DNA of 64,000 bases. It comes from Henriciella mobilis. Lineage in GTDB: Bacteria > Pseudomonadota > Alphaproteobacteria > Caulobacterales > Hyphomonadaceae. The notes under the pieces are model-generated. The model ran no database searches and was not told the origin of the DNA. It saw nothing but the letters and a program-made list of their open reading frames with translations. The translations under genes were made by a program, and so were the position numbers. This document shows positions 28,284 to 38,637 of this stretch, in pieces (the stretch's first letter is position 1; the number at the start of each line of letters is the position of its first letter). The DNA lies in contig NZ_QWFZ01000039.1 in NCBI RefSeq assembly GCF_003576315.1, positions 186,001 to 250,000 on the forward strand. Reading direction: 5' to 3'.

Positions 28284-28294
28284 CGCAGCCCCGC

Positions 28295-29320
28295 ATGACC
28301 GACACCGCCCTCTCCACCTCCATCAAGGCCCTCGCCCGCAGCGAGGAACTTCCCCAGGAACAGCTTGTGTCAGCCTTTGACACGCTCCTCTCAGGCGAGG
28401 CCCAGCCTGAGCAGGTCGGTGCGTTCCTTATGGGTCTGGCCGTCCGCGGGGAAACGTCGAACGAACTTCTGGCTGGCGCAAAAGTCATGCGTGAGCATGC
28501 CAGGACAATCAGCATTGAAGGCCCACTCCTAGATACATGCGGCACGGGCGGGCTACCATGGACGTCGCTGAACACCTCAACTGCCAGCGCTATCGTCATC
28601 GCGGCTGCCGGAGGTCGCGTTGCCAAGCATGGCAACCGCTCGGTGCCCCCAAAGACAGGGTCCGCCGATGTCCTGGAAGCCCTCGGGGTCGAACTCGATA
28701 TCACGCCACGGGTTTTCGCGCATTGCGTCGAACAGGCCGGCGTCGGCTTCCTTTTTGCCCGCAGCCACCATTCGGCGATGCGCCATGTCGCCCCGATCCG
28801 GGCGAGCCTCGGCATACGAACCATTTTCAACCTGCTCGGTCCGCTGTCCAATCCTGCCAATGCCAGTCATCAGATCCTTGGTGTCTACGAGGCCCGCTGG
28901 TTGAAGCCGATGGCAGAGACGCTGCTGAAACTTGGCATCAAGCGGGCCTGGGTCGTGCATGGCCTTGACGGCATAGATGAGCTGTCGATTTCCGGTCCTT
29001 CCCGCGTCATCGAAGTCAAGGATGGTACCCTGGCAGAGTTTGAGCTGACGCCCGCTGATGCCGGGCTCGATTCGAGCCCTCTGTCGGCGCTTGAGGGCGG
29101 CACGCCGGATCAGAACTCGGCAGCCATTCGCGAATTACTGGAAGGCCGGGCCGGCCCCTTCCGCGATGTTGTCCTTCTGAATGCTGGAGCCGGTCTGCAC
29201 ATTCTCGGCCTGACAGATACCCTTCCGGAGGGGGTCGAGCGCGCACGCCAGGCGATCGATTCCGGCAAGGCCATCAAGACCCTGTCGCTGCTGGCAGACC
29301 TTAGCCACGGACGGAGTTAG
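28295..29320 (+). CDS. trpD: Anthranilate phosphoribosyltransferase
   Basis: 341 residues from the ATG (346 from the alternative TTG at 28280, which overlaps the preceding stop as TTGA). It joins anthranilate to PRPP. The diagnostic PRPP/anthranilate motifs are DTCGTGG, KHGNRSVPPKTGSADVLEALG and the conserved NLLGPLSNPA. I prefer the ATG, though coupling through the TTG is possible and neither has a clear Shine-Dalgarno. trpC follows after 4 bases. Confidence 0.95.
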   Translation: MTDTALSTSIKALARSEELPQEQLVSAFDTLLSGEAQPEQVGAFLMGLAVRGETSNELLAGAKVMREHARTISIEGPLLDTCGTGGLPWTSLNTSTASAIVIAAAGGRVAKHGNRSVPPKTGSADVLEALGVELDITPRVFAHCVEQAGVGFLFARSHHSAMRHVAPIRASLGIRTIFNLLGPLSNPANASHQILGVYEARWLKPMAETLLKLGIKRAWVVHGLDGIDELSISGPSRVIEVKDGTLAEFELTPADAGLDSSPLSALEGGTPDQNSAAIRELLEGRAGPFRDVVLLNAGAGLHILGLTDTLPEGVERARQAIDSGKAIKTLSLLADLSHGRS

Positions 29321-29324
29321 AGCA

Positions 29325-30119
29325 ATGGCAACGGCTCTTGACCGCATAATCGAGTACAAGCGTGACGAGGTCGCTGCGTTGAAGGCGAACCGGTCCATGG
29401 AATCCCTGCTGGCCGATGCTGCCGCAGCTTCCCCGACCAGGGGCTTTGCGCGCCGCATGAGCGATATCGTATCTTCAGGCGAGAACGCTCTGATTTGCGA
29501 ACTCAAGCGTAAATCGCCCTCGGCCGGCGAAATCATGCCGGGTGCAGATCCGGTCGCGATTGCGAAGGACTATGAGAATGGCGGGGCGGCCTGCTTGTCC
29601 ATTCTGACAGATTTCCAGAGTTTCGGAGGGTCATTGGGTGACCTGGCCGCTGTCCGGGCTGCCGTCGATCTTCCTCTACTCCGCAAGGAATTCATGATCG
29701 ACGATATACAGGTTGCAGAGGCCCGAGCATTTGGTGCGGACGCTATCCTCGTAATCCTCTCGGCTGTCGACGACGCCCTCGCGCGCGACCTTATCGGCGC
29801 GGCCACCGATCTCGGCATGGACGCCATTGTCGAGGTCCACGACGAAGACGAGCTGGAGCGCGCCAACGCCCTTCCATCTGCGTTGATCGGGATCAACAAT
29901 CGAGATCTCAAGCGGATGGTAACCGAGCTGGAGACGACGGAACGACTGGCCGGCCGGCTCGCGCGAGGAAAATCCCTGATTTCAGAGAGCGGTATATCCG
30001 AACCGGGCCACATTGCTCGACTTCGCAAGACAGGCGCCCAGCGCTTCCTGATCGGCGAAAGCCTCATGAAATCATCCGATCGTCAACTTAAGTGTGAAAA
30101 TTTACGCAAAGCATCTTGA
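29325..30119 (+). CDS. trpC: Indole-3-glycerol phosphate synthase
   Basis: 264-residue TIM barrel closing the indole ring. Catalytic motifs seen are ICELKRKSPSAGEI (Lys near residue 55), LLRKEFMID, the Glu-containing AIVEVHDEDE, LIGINNRDLK and SESGI. It is monofunctional, without a fused TrpF. It is the last trp gene here; trpF, trpB and trpA are not in this window. The next gene, lexA, starts 68 bases later behind its own operator. Confidence 0.97.
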   Translation: MATALDRIIEYKRDEVAALKANRSMESLLADAAAASPTRGFARRMSDIVSSGENALICELKRKSPSAGEIMPGADPVAIAKDYENGGAACLSILTDFQSFGGSLGDLAAVRAAVDLPLLRKEFMIDDIQVAEARAFGADAILVILSAVDDALARDLIGAATDLGMDAIVEVHDEDELERANALPSALIGINNRDLKRMVTELETTERLAGRLARGKSLISESGISEPGHIARLRKTGAQRFLIGESLMKSSDRQLKCENLRKAS

Positions 30120-30135
30120 GATTGACCCGAAACGA

Positions 30136-30160
30136 GAACGCATGTAGAACATGTGTGAAC
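30136..30160 (+). promoter_or_regulatory. LexA operator (SOS box) upstream of lexA
   Basis: GAAC-N7-GAAC (30136-30150) is the established alphaproteobacterial LexA box. A third GAAC follows at 30157-30160, six bases after the second. It lies 38 bases before the lexA start, in the position expected for autorepression. Confidence 0.9.
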
Positions 30161-30187
30161 AGATTCGGTTGATTTGGAGGGCACATC

Positions 30188-30874
30188 GTGCTGACCAGTA
30201 AACAGAGAGAGCTTCTTCTCTTCATCCATGAGCGTATCAAACAGGATGGCGTCTCGCCCTCCTTCGATGAGATGAAAGAGGCGCTGAACCTGGCGTCCAA
30301 GTCCGGTATTCACCGATTGATCACTGCGCTGGAAGAACGGGGATTCATAAAGCGCCTCGCTAACCGTGCGCGTGCGCTGGAAGTGCTTAAGCTCCCCGAT
30401 TCCGCAACACCTGCGGCTCCGCCGCGTGGCCGGCAGGTCTTCCGCCCGAGCGTTGTAGGCAATCAGGCGACACCCCCTCCGGCTTTTGCCAATCACACAA
30501 TCCCGGTTCTTGGCCGAATTGCCGCCGGCGTGCCGATCGAAGCCATCCAGAATGAAACCCACCGGATCCGTCCGCCGGGCGACCTGCCCGAGGGCGACGA
30601 TCACTTCGCGCTCGAGGTCAAGGGCGATTCCATGATCGAAGCGGGCATTCTCGATGGTGACCTTGTCATCCTGAAGCGGACCGACGACGCAAACACCGGC
30701 GATATCGTTGTTGCCCTGATCGATGAAGAAGAAGCGACCCTGAAGCGGCTGCGCAAGAAAGGGGCGTCCATCGCCCTCGAGGCGGCCAACCCGGCCTTCG
30801 AGACGCGGATCTTCGGCCCGGACCGTGTGCGCGTCCAAGGCCGGCTTGTAGCGCTCGTGCGTCGCTACGACTGA
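30188..30874 (+). CDS. lexA: LexA SOS repressor
   Basis: 228 residues. A winged helix-turn-helix (1-65) precedes an alanine- and proline-rich linker and the S24 self-cleaving domain. The Ala113-Gly114 cleavage site is in [11 protein letters not shown]; the catalytic pair is Ser148 (KGDSMI) and Lys186 (TLKRL). It represses DNA-damage genes until RecA triggers cleavage. The GTG start has GGAGGG six bases upstream. It carries its own LexA box, so it is probably autoregulated. Confidence 0.98.
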   Translation: MLTSKQRELLLFIHERIKQDGVSPSFDEMKEALNLASKSGIHRLITALEERGFIKRLANRARALEVLKLPDSATPAAPPRGRQVFRPSVVGNQATPPPAFANHTIPVLGRIAAGVPIEAIQNETHRIRPPGDLPEGDDHFALEVKGDSMIEAGILDGDLVILKRTDDANTGDIVVALIDEEEATLKRLRKKGASIALEAANPAFETRIFGPDRVRVQGRLVALVRRYD

Positions 30875-30890
30875 TAGACTGGTGTTGTCT

Positions 30891-32894
30891 TCAAGGATTT
30901 TTGAGGCACGGCGTCCAGGGGCGCCTGCCGCATTTAGGGCGGTACATATCCAGGGTACCGGCTACGTCGCTCAGGATGGTCGCGGCGCCATCTTTGATAA
31001 TCTCATCCCATAAGACGACCATGGCGCCATTGCCGCAGTCAGACGGCAGCGCCTTCTTGCTCAGGATGATTGCCGCACTTTCCTCGCATCGCTCATCGAT
31101 CCACTCTGGCGCTCCTATGAGAATGCGACCAGCCGCGGTCCGGAAGTCACACCCGTCATTCAGACAGTCCCTGGATGCCGTAACATCAGCGTAATGAAGG
31201 GGCGCCAGGCCCTCTCCATCCGCTAATGGCACTCGATGCACGCCACGCTCTTTCGTGACCACATAGGCATCGCCAGACGATGACCAGTGCACGACCGCCT
31301 GCGGAGACAGCATCCACACAAGCGCACTTGCGGCCAGCGCCGCCGCACTCAAGCCGAAGCGTTGTTGAACGGTAATCCCAAGACAGGCGCCAATCAGGCC
31401 GAGAATCAACAGGATGAGCACGCTTGGAGGCATCGGACCACCCAGCTCCAGTCCTCCATCTCCGGCAAGAGACGCCCAGTGCGCAATCGCAAGCACGCGC
31501 TCAAGCGACCAGCCGAACACCGCAAGGCATAAATCAGACAGGCCCACAGGCCAGGTGACGAGCGCCAATCCCGCTGCAGGCGCACTGATGAAACTGAAAA
31601 TTGGCATCGCCAAAAGGTTTGCCAGCAGACCGAGAGGGGCAACGCGATCGAAATGGTATAGGGCAAAGGGTGCTGTTGCAGCGGCTCCGACAGCGGACGT
31701 CACAACCAGCGACTTCAGGGCAAAAAGCATGCCTCTCCGGCGGGTTTCGCCAATGGCCGCCGCCCGGCGCGACCATGCCTCATAGGTGGCGATCAGCGCG
31801 CCTGTCGCGGCGAACGACATCTGGAATCCAGGGGTCATGACGCTTGCCGGCTGAAGTAGCAGGACAGCAATCATCGCAAGCGCGAACGTCCTGAGACTGA
31901 GTGGCGAACGGTCCAGCAGAATTGCCAGGAACACGATGGCGGCCATGATGAAGGCCCGCTGGGTAGATATGCTCGCGCCAGAAAGTACCAGGTAAAGCGC
32001 TGTGGCCATGAGCGCGGCCGCGGCTGCCGGTTTCTGTGCGGGAACGCGAAGCGCCAGCCACTCCCATGTCGAAAGGGTCCGTCTCACCGCGAAATAGACG
32101 AGAGCCCCCACTATGCCGAGATGAAGTCCGGAAATCGCCAGCAGGTGGGCAAGACCGGAATTTCGAAGGGCTTCCATGTCCGCCTGAGACATGAAGCTAC
32201 GATCACCGGAGGTAAGGGCTGCTGCGAACCCGCCGGCACGTGGCCCCGCTTCCTCATTGACGCGCCGGGCAAGCGAGCGCCGGATTGCGCCGATTTCGGT
32301 TTCGAGACGCGAAGTCGCATTCACCTGCGCGCCAAGGGGGCCCCCGCGGCACCGGCCCATGACGTAGCCCACAGCATCCAGCCCTTCAAAAAATGCCTGA
32401 CGATTGAATGGGTAGTCTCCGGGAAATTCTGGTTGAGGTGGCGGACGCAACACCGCCCAGCACCTGACAAACCGCCCAGGCTCGACTTCCAACCGATTGG
32501 AATGCGTCAGGCGGACATGCTGCGGCGCCTGTTGCGGCGACAGTCCAGCCATGGCGTGCACGGTCAATCTCAACCTGTTGCCATTCTTGCCGGGCTCGAC
32601 ATCAGTCAACCAACCCTCAAGCATGACAGGCCCCAGCGTCTGGGTGAGAACCGGGGGCGCTCTCAAACGGGTGTGAGCCTTCGCAATACTGAAACCGGTC
32701 ACAGCGCCCAGGGTGACGACAAGCAGGATCCTAACCCCTGCCGGAGTATCCCACCTGCTCATGACGAACAGAATCAAGGACGCTGTCAGGGTAGCAACAA
32801 GAATCGAACTTAACGTCGAAGGCTCGGCCGGAAGAGTGAAATAGACACTCGCCCCGGCGCACATGCCTAATGCGAAGTACAAGGGCCGGCGCAT
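30891..32894 (-). CDS. ComEC/Rec2-family DNA-uptake channel protein
   Basis: Large polytopic membrane protein (667 residues from ATG 32894). The N-terminal DUF4131 region is followed by the Competence domain with the characteristic GDRSFMSQADMEALRNSGLAHLLAISG-type stretch. Only short parts are quoted here: LAISGLHLGI and STQRAFIMAA. Many membrane helices follow. The C-terminal extension is soluble and cysteine-containing; I see no HxHxDH beta-lactamase motif. The frame is open to 33125 but then overlaps gltX on the other strand. A GTG at 32939 is another possible start. ComEC transports single-stranded DNA during transformation in competent species. Confidence 0.85.
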   Translation of the reverse strand: MRRPLYFALGMCAGASVYFTLPAEPSTLSSILVATLTASLILFVMSRWDTPAGVRILLVVTLGAVTGFSIAKAHTRLRAPPVLTQTLGPVMLEGWLTDVEPGKNGNRLRLTVHAMAGLSPQQAPQHVRLTHSNRLEVEPGRFVRCWAVLRPPPQPEFPGDYPFNRQAFFEGLDAVGYVMGRCRGGPLGAQVNATSRLETEIGAIRRSLARRVNEEAGPRAGGFAAALTSGDRSFMSQADMEALRNSGLAHLLAISGLHLGIVGALVYFAVRRTLSTWEWLALRVPAQKPAAAAALMATALYLVLSGASISTQRAFIMAAIVFLAILLDRSPLSLRTFALAMIAVLLLQPASVMTPGFQMSFAATGALIATYEAWSRRAAAIGETRRRGMLFALKSLVVTSAVGAAATAPFALYHFDRVAPLGLLANLLAMPIFSFISAPAAGLALVTWPVGLSDLCLAVFGWSLERVLAIAHWASLAGDGGLELGGPMPPSVLILLILGLIGACLGITVQQRFGLSAAALAASALVWMLSPQAVVHWSSSGDAYVVTKERGVHRVPLADGEGLAPLHYADVTASRDCLNDGCDFRTAAGRILIGAPEWIDERCEESAAIILSKKALPSDCGNGAMVVLWDEIIKDGAATILSDVAGTLDMYRPKCGRRPWTPCLKNP

Positions 32895-33029
32895 TTGCCC
32901 TACATTTCGAACATTGTCTGCGTCCACGTCCTGCGCCACATCAGTCGCGCTCTTGCCTGACGGCGCATGAGCGTGTTGATGGCGTCCAGAAGTGAATAGG
33001 CCCCGACGTTTCGAGGACTGGTCAGACCG

Positions 33030-34514
33030 ATGACTGTGATTACGCGATTTGCCCCCTCCCCAACTGGCATGCTGCATATTGGCGGCGCCCGTACGGCCCT
33101 TTTCAACTACCTGTTTGCCCGGCACAACCAGGGAAAATTCCTGCTTCGTATTGAAGACACTGACAAGGCCCGCTCAACGCAGGCCGCGGTCGACGCGATT
33201 CTCGACGGCATGGCCTGGCTCGGTCTCGAGCATGATGGCGACATCTACTATCAGAGCGAGCGGGCTCCACGCCACGCGGAAGTCGCCGAAGCGCTGGTGG
33301 AAAAAGGCGCCGCTTTCCGCTGCTATGTCACACCGGAAGACCTGCAGGCCCGCAGGGATGAAGGCGAGCAGGTTCGCGCCGCCGCCAAGGCCGAAGACCT
33401 GTCCGACGAAGAACGCGCAGCGCTGAAAAAGAAGGCCGAAGCGCTCCTTGCGCCTTTTCGCTCGCCCTATCGCGATGGTGGATATCCACCGGCAGCGAAC
33501 GCACCCTACACCATTCGGCTGCGCGCGCCCGACACTGGCGATATAGCCGTGTCCGACAAGGTCCAGGGAGATGTTCGCGTGCGGGCCAGCGAGATTGACG
33601 ATCTCATCCTGCTTCGGGCGGATGGCAGCCCGACTTACATGCTCGCAGTTGTTGTCGATGATCACGACATGGGCGTAACGCACGTTGTGCGTGGTGACGA
33701 TCACCTGCGCAACACCTTCCGCCAAATCCCGATTTACGAGGCGATGGGGTGGACCGTTCCCGAATTCGCCCATGTGCCGATGATTCATGGCGACGATGGC
33801 GCCAAGCTTTCCAAACGCCATGGCGCGCTGAGCACCACCGCGTATCGCGATATGGGATACTTGCCAGAAGCGGTCGCCGCCTACCTGCTGCGCCTGGGAT
33901 GGAGCCATGGCGATCAGGAAATCTTCACGCGCGAGGAAGCAATCAGCGTGTTTTCGCTAGAGGCCATTAACAAGGCCCCTGCCCGGCTCGATCTCAACAA
34001 GCTGAATGATGTGAACGCCTTCTTCATTCGCCACGCCGATACGGACAGACTTTTCGACCTGCTGCACCCCTGGCTCGACCAGGCAGCCGGACATTCGCTT
34101 GGCGCAGACGTACTCGATCGCATCCACGCGGCCTTGCCGCACATGAAAGATCGCGGATCGACACTGCCGGAGCTCGCCGAGAGCTTCAGGTTTTTCTGGA
34201 CCGCCAATGCGGACGACCTGAACAAGAAAGCCAGAAAGGCGCTCTCCGGAGACAATCTTCTGCGCCTGGGCAATATACGCGAAGCCATTGCCAATATTCC
34301 GAATTGGGGCGATACGGCATTGCAGCAAGCATTGGAGTCCTTCTGCTCAGCGCACGAGTTGTCATTCGGACAGGTCGGACCACCTATACGCGCAGCACTT
34401 ACGGGCGGACTCCCGGCCCCGGACCTGGCTCCTGTCATGGCCTGGCTCGGTCGGGAAGAGACTCTTGCGCGCATTGATTTTCATCTCGCCCGGGCAGAAG
34501 CCGGGAGCGAATAG
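33030..34514 (+). CDS. gltX: Glutamyl-tRNA synthetase
   Basis: 494-residue class I aminoacyl-tRNA synthetase. The start [20 protein letters not shown] contains the HIGH-like motif, and KLSKRHG at about 255 is the KMSKS-like motif. The C-terminal helical domain for anticodon recognition is complete. It is divergent from comEC and followed by gltA after 28 bases. Which tRNAs it charges (Glu alone, or Glu and Gln) depends on the rest of the genome. Confidence 0.97.
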   Translation: MTVITRFAPSPTGMLHIGGARTALFNYLFARHNQGKFLLRIEDTDKARSTQAAVDAILDGMAWLGLEHDGDIYYQSERAPRHAEVAEALVEKGAAFRCYVTPEDLQARRDEGEQVRAAAKAEDLSDEERAALKKKAEALLAPFRSPYRDGGYPPAANAPYTIRLRAPDTGDIAVSDKVQGDVRVRASEIDDLILLRADGSPTYMLAVVVDDHDMGVTHVVRGDDHLRNTFRQIPIYEAMGWTVPEFAHVPMIHGDDGAKLSKRHGALSTTAYRDMGYLPEAVAAYLLRLGWSHGDQEIFTREEAISVFSLEAINKAPARLDLNKLNDVNAFFIRHADTDRLFDLLHPWLDQAAGHSLGADVLDRIHAALPHMKDRGSTLPELAESFRFFWTANADDLNKKARKALSGDNLLRLGNIREAIANIPNWGDTALQQALESFCSAHELSFGQVGPPIRAALTGGLPAPDLAPVMAWLGREETLARIDFHLARAEAGSE

Positions 34515-34542
34515 CGGATACGACACGTTTATGAGGGCTGAC

Positions 34543-35850
34543 ATGATCAACAAGACCAAACCTGCCGGCACGGCGAAACTCGAAATCAATGGCACGACAT
34601 ACGATCTACCTATTCTGAGCGGCTCGCTTGGGCCGGATGTTATCGACGTCAAGAAACTCTACGGCCAGGCTGGCGTCTTCACCCTGGATCCCGGTTTCAC
34701 GTCCACCGCAAGCTGCGAGTCCCAGATCACCTTCATCGACGGCGATGAAGGGATTCTCCTACATCGTGGTTACCCGATCGACGAACTGGCAGACCAATCC
34801 GGTTATCTTGAAGTCTGCTACCTGCTTCTGAACGGCAAGCTGCCGACGCAAACGGAATTCAAGTCCTTCGCCAAGGAAGTCACCCAGCATACGCTGCTTC
34901 ACACGCAGATGGACCGCTTTTTCGATGGCTTCCGCCGTGACAGCCATCCTATGGCCATGCTCACCGGAACCGTTGGCGCGCTGTCGGCCTTCTATCCAAG
35001 CTCGATGGACAGCTCTGATCCCGAAGAGCGACGTCTGGCCTCCATCCGCCTCATCGCCAAGATGCCGACGCTCGCCGCGCGCATTTACAAGTATGCCGTT
35101 GGCCAGCCTTTCGTTAATCCGCGCAACGACCTCTCATATGCCGAGAACTTCCTGCGCATGTGCTTCTCTGTTCCAGCCGAGGAATACAAGATCAGCCCGA
35201 CGCTCGCCAAGGCGATGGATCGCTTCTTCATCCTGCACGCAGACCACGAACAGAACGCCTCGACGTCGACCGTGCGTCTTGCTGGTTCATCGGGCGCCCA
35301 CCCCTACGCGGCCATTGCTGCCGGCGTCGCAAGCCTCTGGGGACCATCACACGGTGGCGCGAACGAAGCCTGCCTCAACATGTTGCAGGAAATCGGTTCA
35401 GTGGACCGCATCCCGGAATTCATCGCGCGCGCGAAGGACAAGGACGACCCCTTCCGCCTGATGGGCTTCGGCCACCGCGTCTACAAGAACTACGACCCAC
35501 GCGCCAAAGTCATGCAGCAGACCGCGCATGAAGTCCTCGACGAACTTGGCGTTCGCGACACACCGATCCTGAAAGTTGCGATGGAGCTCGAGAAGATCGC
35601 GCTTGAAGACGACTACTTCATTGAGAAGAAACTCTACCCCAATGTCGACTTCTATTCAGGCATTATCCTCGATGCCATGGGCTTCCCGACGGAAATGTTC
35701 ACAGTGCTGTTTGCACTGGCCCGCACAGTCGGCTGGGTGTCCCAGCTCAACGAAATGATCGAGGACCCGACGCAACGCATCGGCCGTCCGCGCCAGATCT
35801 ATACCGGCGAAGCCAAGCGCAGCTTCGTTCCCGTCAATCAGCGCGGCTGA
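34543..35850 (+). CDS. gltA: Citrate synthase
   Basis: 435-residue type II citrate synthase that condenses oxaloacetate and acetyl-CoA, linking the PDH complex to the TCA cycle. Active-site motifs are [26 protein letters not shown] and the signature [15 protein letters not shown], with the late catalytic Asp region NVDFYSG. Two close ATGs exist (34531 and 34543); GAGGG sits six bases before the second, which also fits family length. Its intrinsic terminator lies 47 bases past the stop, inside lpxB. Confidence 0.97.
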   Translation: MINKTKPAGTAKLEINGTTYDLPILSGSLGPDVIDVKKLYGQAGVFTLDPGFTSTASCESQITFIDGDEGILLHRGYPIDELADQSGYLEVCYLLLNGKLPTQTEFKSFAKEVTQHTLLHTQMDRFFDGFRRDSHPMAMLTGTVGALSAFYPSSMDSSDPEERRLASIRLIAKMPTLAARIYKYAVGQPFVNPRNDLSYAENFLRMCFSVPAEEYKISPTLAKAMDRFFILHADHEQNASTSTVRLAGSSGAHPYAAIAAGVASLWGPSHGGANEACLNMLQEIGSVDRIPEFIARAKDKDDPFRLMGFGHRVYKNYDPRAKVMQQTAHEVLDELGVRDTPILKVAMELEKIALEDDYFIEKKLYPNVDFYSGIILDAMGFPTEMFTVLFALARTVGWVSQLNEMIEDPTQRIGRPRQIYTGEAKRSFVPVNQRG

Positions 35851-36992
35851 GCATAGTCCAGAAGCGTTTGCGCGGCGATCTGCGCAGAATCAAGTTGGCT
35901 CTCTCCCATCCGGGAGAGAGCTTTTTTTTGCGCATCGATCTGGGCAGACCGCGCCTTGCTGTCCGTGAGCATGGCGAGAGCGGTGTCGGCTATGGGCCCC
36001 GCCTTGAAGCGAGTCTGGACAAATTCCGGAACGATTTCAGTGTCATCGGCCGCAATATTCAGGAGCGTTATATGCTTTGGCTTGAACAGGAAGAAACGGG
36101 CGAGCGCCCAGGTCACCCAACCCATATGATAACCGACCAGGAAGGGCGTTTCCTGGAGTGCAAGCTCGCTCGTGACGGTTCCGGAACACGCCAGCGCAAA
36201 GTCCGCTGCCGACATGATATCGAACCGGTCTGCGCTTGTGGGGGAGAGCAACGCCCATTGCTCGACGTCCGGAAAGGCCTCCAGAAACTGGGCGCGTACA
36301 TTTGCGGATGGGTGCACCACAATTTGCGCTTCAGGCAAGCTGTCCTTCAGCCGGCGCGCAGCATCCATCAGAACAGGTGCGACCTGGGCGATCTCGCCTC
36401 GGCGGCTGCCAGGCAGGACCAGGAGCAAGGGATCGGTCTCCGATACGCCAAGAAGCGCCCTGCCCGCTTTCCTGTCGCCCTTGTGGCCCCTCGACAGGGC
36501 CGGGTTGCCCATAACCGTCGTCGGCAGGCCGAACGGCTCATAGAATGGTTCTTCGAAAGCGTGAATGCAGACGAGATGATCAACTGTCTGGGCAAGGGTC
36601 TTGGCGCGCCCCGGCCGCGTCGCCCAGACCTGCGGCCCGACAACTTTTACCAGACGGATGTGCGGGGCCCGTTCCCTCACCCGCTGGGCCACTCGCAACG
36701 TGTAGCCCCATGAGTCCACGAGTCCGACGACATCCGGCGCGGCCTTGATAATGTCTTCGGCGGCCTGGTCAGCGAGTTCTATCACTCGCTTGTAGATCTT
36801 CACGCCTTCCAGAAGCCCTACGACCGATAGCTCCGACGTGTCGATGGGTGAAATGATACCCACGCTGGCGAGATGCTCACCGCCAATGCCATGAATATAC
36901 GTGTCAGGCGCCATCTTCCGGATGACTTCCACGATCTCAGATGCGAGGAGATCACCTGAAGGTTCGGCGGCGACGAGATAGAGTCCGGGCAT
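35838..36992 (-). CDS. lpxB: Lipid-A-disaccharide synthase
   Basis: 384 residues, GT19 family. It joins lipid X and UDP-diacylglucosamine. Motifs are [14 protein letters not shown] at the N-terminus, [24 protein letters not shown] and the C-terminal [19 protein letters not shown] with its membrane-interacting hydrophobics. It is the last gene of the lpxD-lpxA-lpxI-lpxB run. Its 3' end overlaps gltA convergently by 13 bases and contains the gltA terminator on the opposite strand. Confidence 0.96.
   Translation of the reverse strand: MPGLYLVAAEPSGDLLASEIVEVIRKMAPDTYIHGIGGEHLASVGIISPIDTSELSVVGLLEGVKIYKRVIELADQAAEDIIKAAPDVVGLVDSWGYTLRVAQRVRERAPHIRLVKVVGPQVWATRPGRAKTLAQTVDHLVCIHAFEEPFYEPFGLPTTVMGNPALSRGHKGDRKAGRALLGVSETDPLLLVLPGSRRGEIAQVAPVLMDAARRLKDSLPEAQIVVHPSANVRAQFLEAFPDVEQWALLSPTSADRFDIMSAADFALACSGTVTSELALQETPFLVGYHMGWVTWALARFFLFKPKHITLLNIAADDTEIVPEFVQTRFKAGPIADTALAMLTDSKARSAQIDAQKKALSRMGESQLDSAQIAAQTLLDYAQPR
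35898..35929 (+). terminator. Rho-independent terminator of gltA, inside lpxB
   Basis: GCTCTCTCCC-ATCC-GGGAGAGAGC (35898-35921) is a perfect 10-bp stem with a 4-base loop followed by eight T residues (35922-35929), 47 bases after the gltA stop. On the lpxB strand the same bases encode [10 protein letters not shown] near its C-terminus, with the A-run leading the stem, so it can terminate only gltA. Confidence 0.93.
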
Positions 36993-36995
36993 GGC

Positions 36996-37835
36996 TCAGT
37001 CCCAACCGGCTGGGAAGCCGTAGACGAAAACACCATGTTCGGCGCAAAGCGCCTCGATCTTGTCCCTGCCCACAAGCAGCGCGCCCGATTCCTCAAGGCC
37101 AATACCAGCAAGGCCCGCAGCAGCAACAGACCGGATCGTAGCCGGGCCAATGGTCGGAAGATCAATCCTGCGTTCCTGAATGGGCTTCGGGCGTTTCACC
37201 AGAACGCCCTTTCGGTTTGCAGCTGTACCTTTTATCGCGGGATCAAGGTCGTTCAGGCGCGCAAGCATGCCGTCCGTGCCTTCCTGCGCCTCAACGGCGA
37301 GCACCAGCCCGTCGACGACCACACAACCCTGACCGATGTCCAGCCGGCCAATTTCCGAGGCGATATGAGCGGCTTTGCGCATATCCAATAGCTGTGTCTC
37401 GTCCGGCGCCGGGCCCGCAACGAGCCCCATCGTCATCTTGAGATCGCTGGCGGCTTCCTCAGCGCCGACGACGCGGAACCCCTGTTTCTCGAAATAATCG
37501 AGGATTACCCTCAGCAGCGCATCATCGCCCTTGCGAGCGGCCGACACGACCTTTGGCAACAGGCTGGCACCGCGCAGGTCCAGCTTGATGCTGGAAAAGT
37601 TCGGGCGCTTCACGATTCCGGCCAGAACCAGCTCCTCGCACTTTTCTTCCTTCAATCGCTTGGCAATGCGGCCGAGCTGGCCAATGCCGATTGTCTCGCC
37701 AGGAAATTCCAGAAGCGCTGGCTCCTCGAAGCCCGCTAGCCGCATGACATAGACCGGCCGGCCGCTCTCTCGAGCAGCCTGGGCAATGCTCACCGGAAGA
37801 CTCCCCAGACCCGCAATGATACCGAGCTTGGACAT
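36996..37835 (-). CDS. lpxI: UDP-2,3-diacylglucosamine pyrophosphatase LpxI
   Basis: 279 residues. LpxI replaces LpxH in many Alphaproteobacteria and makes lipid X from UDP-2,3-diacylglucosamine. It begins KLGIIAGLGSLPVSIAQAA; the conserved C-terminal half contains GQGCVVVDGLVLAVEAQEGTD and KRPKPIQERRIDLPTIG (all short excerpts). The open frame to 38006 runs into lpxA; the ATG at 37835 matches homologs. Order lpxD-lpxA-lpxI-lpxB is typical of the class. Confidence 0.93.
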   Translation of the reverse strand: MSKLGIIAGLGSLPVSIAQAARESGRPVYVMRLAGFEEPALLEFPGETIGIGQLGRIAKRLKEEKCEELVLAGIVKRPNFSSIKLDLRGASLLPKVVSAARKGDDALLRVILDYFEKQGFRVVGAEEAASDLKMTMGLVAGPAPDETQLLDMRKAAHIASEIGRLDIGQGCVVVDGLVLAVEAQEGTDGMLARLNDLDPAIKGTAANRKGVLVKRPKPIQERRIDLPTIGPATIRSVAAAGLAGIGLEESGALLVGRDKIEALCAEHGVFVYGFPAGWD

Positions 37836-37845
37836 CGGTATGCCC

Positions 37846-38637
37846 CTATTCTGGCAGACAGAGCGCCCGGCTCTTGCTGGCCCGTATGAACTGGATGATT
37901 TCCAGCAGTTCCGGGCAATCGCCATAGGTCTCCTCGGCATCCGCAACGCGTTCGCTGAATGTGCCTTCCTTGGCGAACAACATGCGATAGGCCGCGCGGA
38001 GGTCATGGATGGTTTTCCGGCTGAAGCCCCGCCGCTTCATGCCGACGATATTCAGGCCGGCGAGATGCGCATGATTTCCGATCACTGACCCATACGGAAT
38101 GACATCGGCGACAGTGATAGCCCCGCCACCGACAAAGGCGTGGCGCCCAATCCGGCAGAACTGATGGATTGCAACCATGCCTCCCATCCAGACCTGTTCA
38201 CCGATCACAACATGGCCGCCAACAGCGACATTGTTCGCAAACACGCACTTGTCTCCAACGATGCAGTCATGCGCGATATGAACTCCAACCATGAGCAGGC
38301 AGTTTTCGCCGACGGTTGTAATGCCGCCATGCTTCGGTGAGCCCGTGTGAACCGTTACGTGTTCACGCAGGATCGTGCCGCTGCCGATGGTCAGGCGCGA
38401 GGTACCATCGTCATCAAAGCCGAGAATCTGAGGCGCGCCTCCAATAACGGCACCAGGAAACACCTCCACGCCCTTGCCGAGCTCCGTGCGGCCTGTGACG
38501 GTCGCATGCTGGTGAATTATGCAGCCATCTCCCAGCACAACACCCGGACCGACATAGGCAAAAGCGCCGACGGTAACATCAGCGCCCAGCTGGGCGCCGT
38601 CTTCAACGATGGCTGTCTGGTGTATCTGTGCCGTCAC
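37846..38637 (-). CDS. lpxA: UDP-N-acetylglucosamine acyltransferase LpxA
   Basis: 263-residue left-handed beta-helix acyltransferase that starts lipid A synthesis. Hexapeptide repeats (V/I-x-G-x-x-x type) fill residues 1-190, e.g. [20 protein letters not shown]. The active-site region [17 protein letters not shown] carries the catalytic His, with a C-terminal helical part after MKRRGFS. The start is the GTG at 38637, overlapping the lpxD stop (GTGA). In many relatives fabZ lies between lpxD and lpxA; here it does not. Confidence 0.96.
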   Translation of the reverse strand: MTAQIHQTAIVEDGAQLGADVTVGAFAYVGPGVVLGDGCIIHQHATVTGRTELGKGVEVFPGAVIGGAPQILGFDDDGTSRLTIGSGTILREHVTVHTGSPKHGGITTVGENCLLMVGVHIAHDCIVGDKCVFANNVAVGGHVVIGEQVWMGGMVAIHQFCRIGRHAFVGGGAITVADVIPYGSVIGNHAHLAGLNIVGMKRRGFSRKTIHDLRAAYRMLFAKEGTFSERVADAEETYGDCPELLEIIQFIRASKSRALCLPE

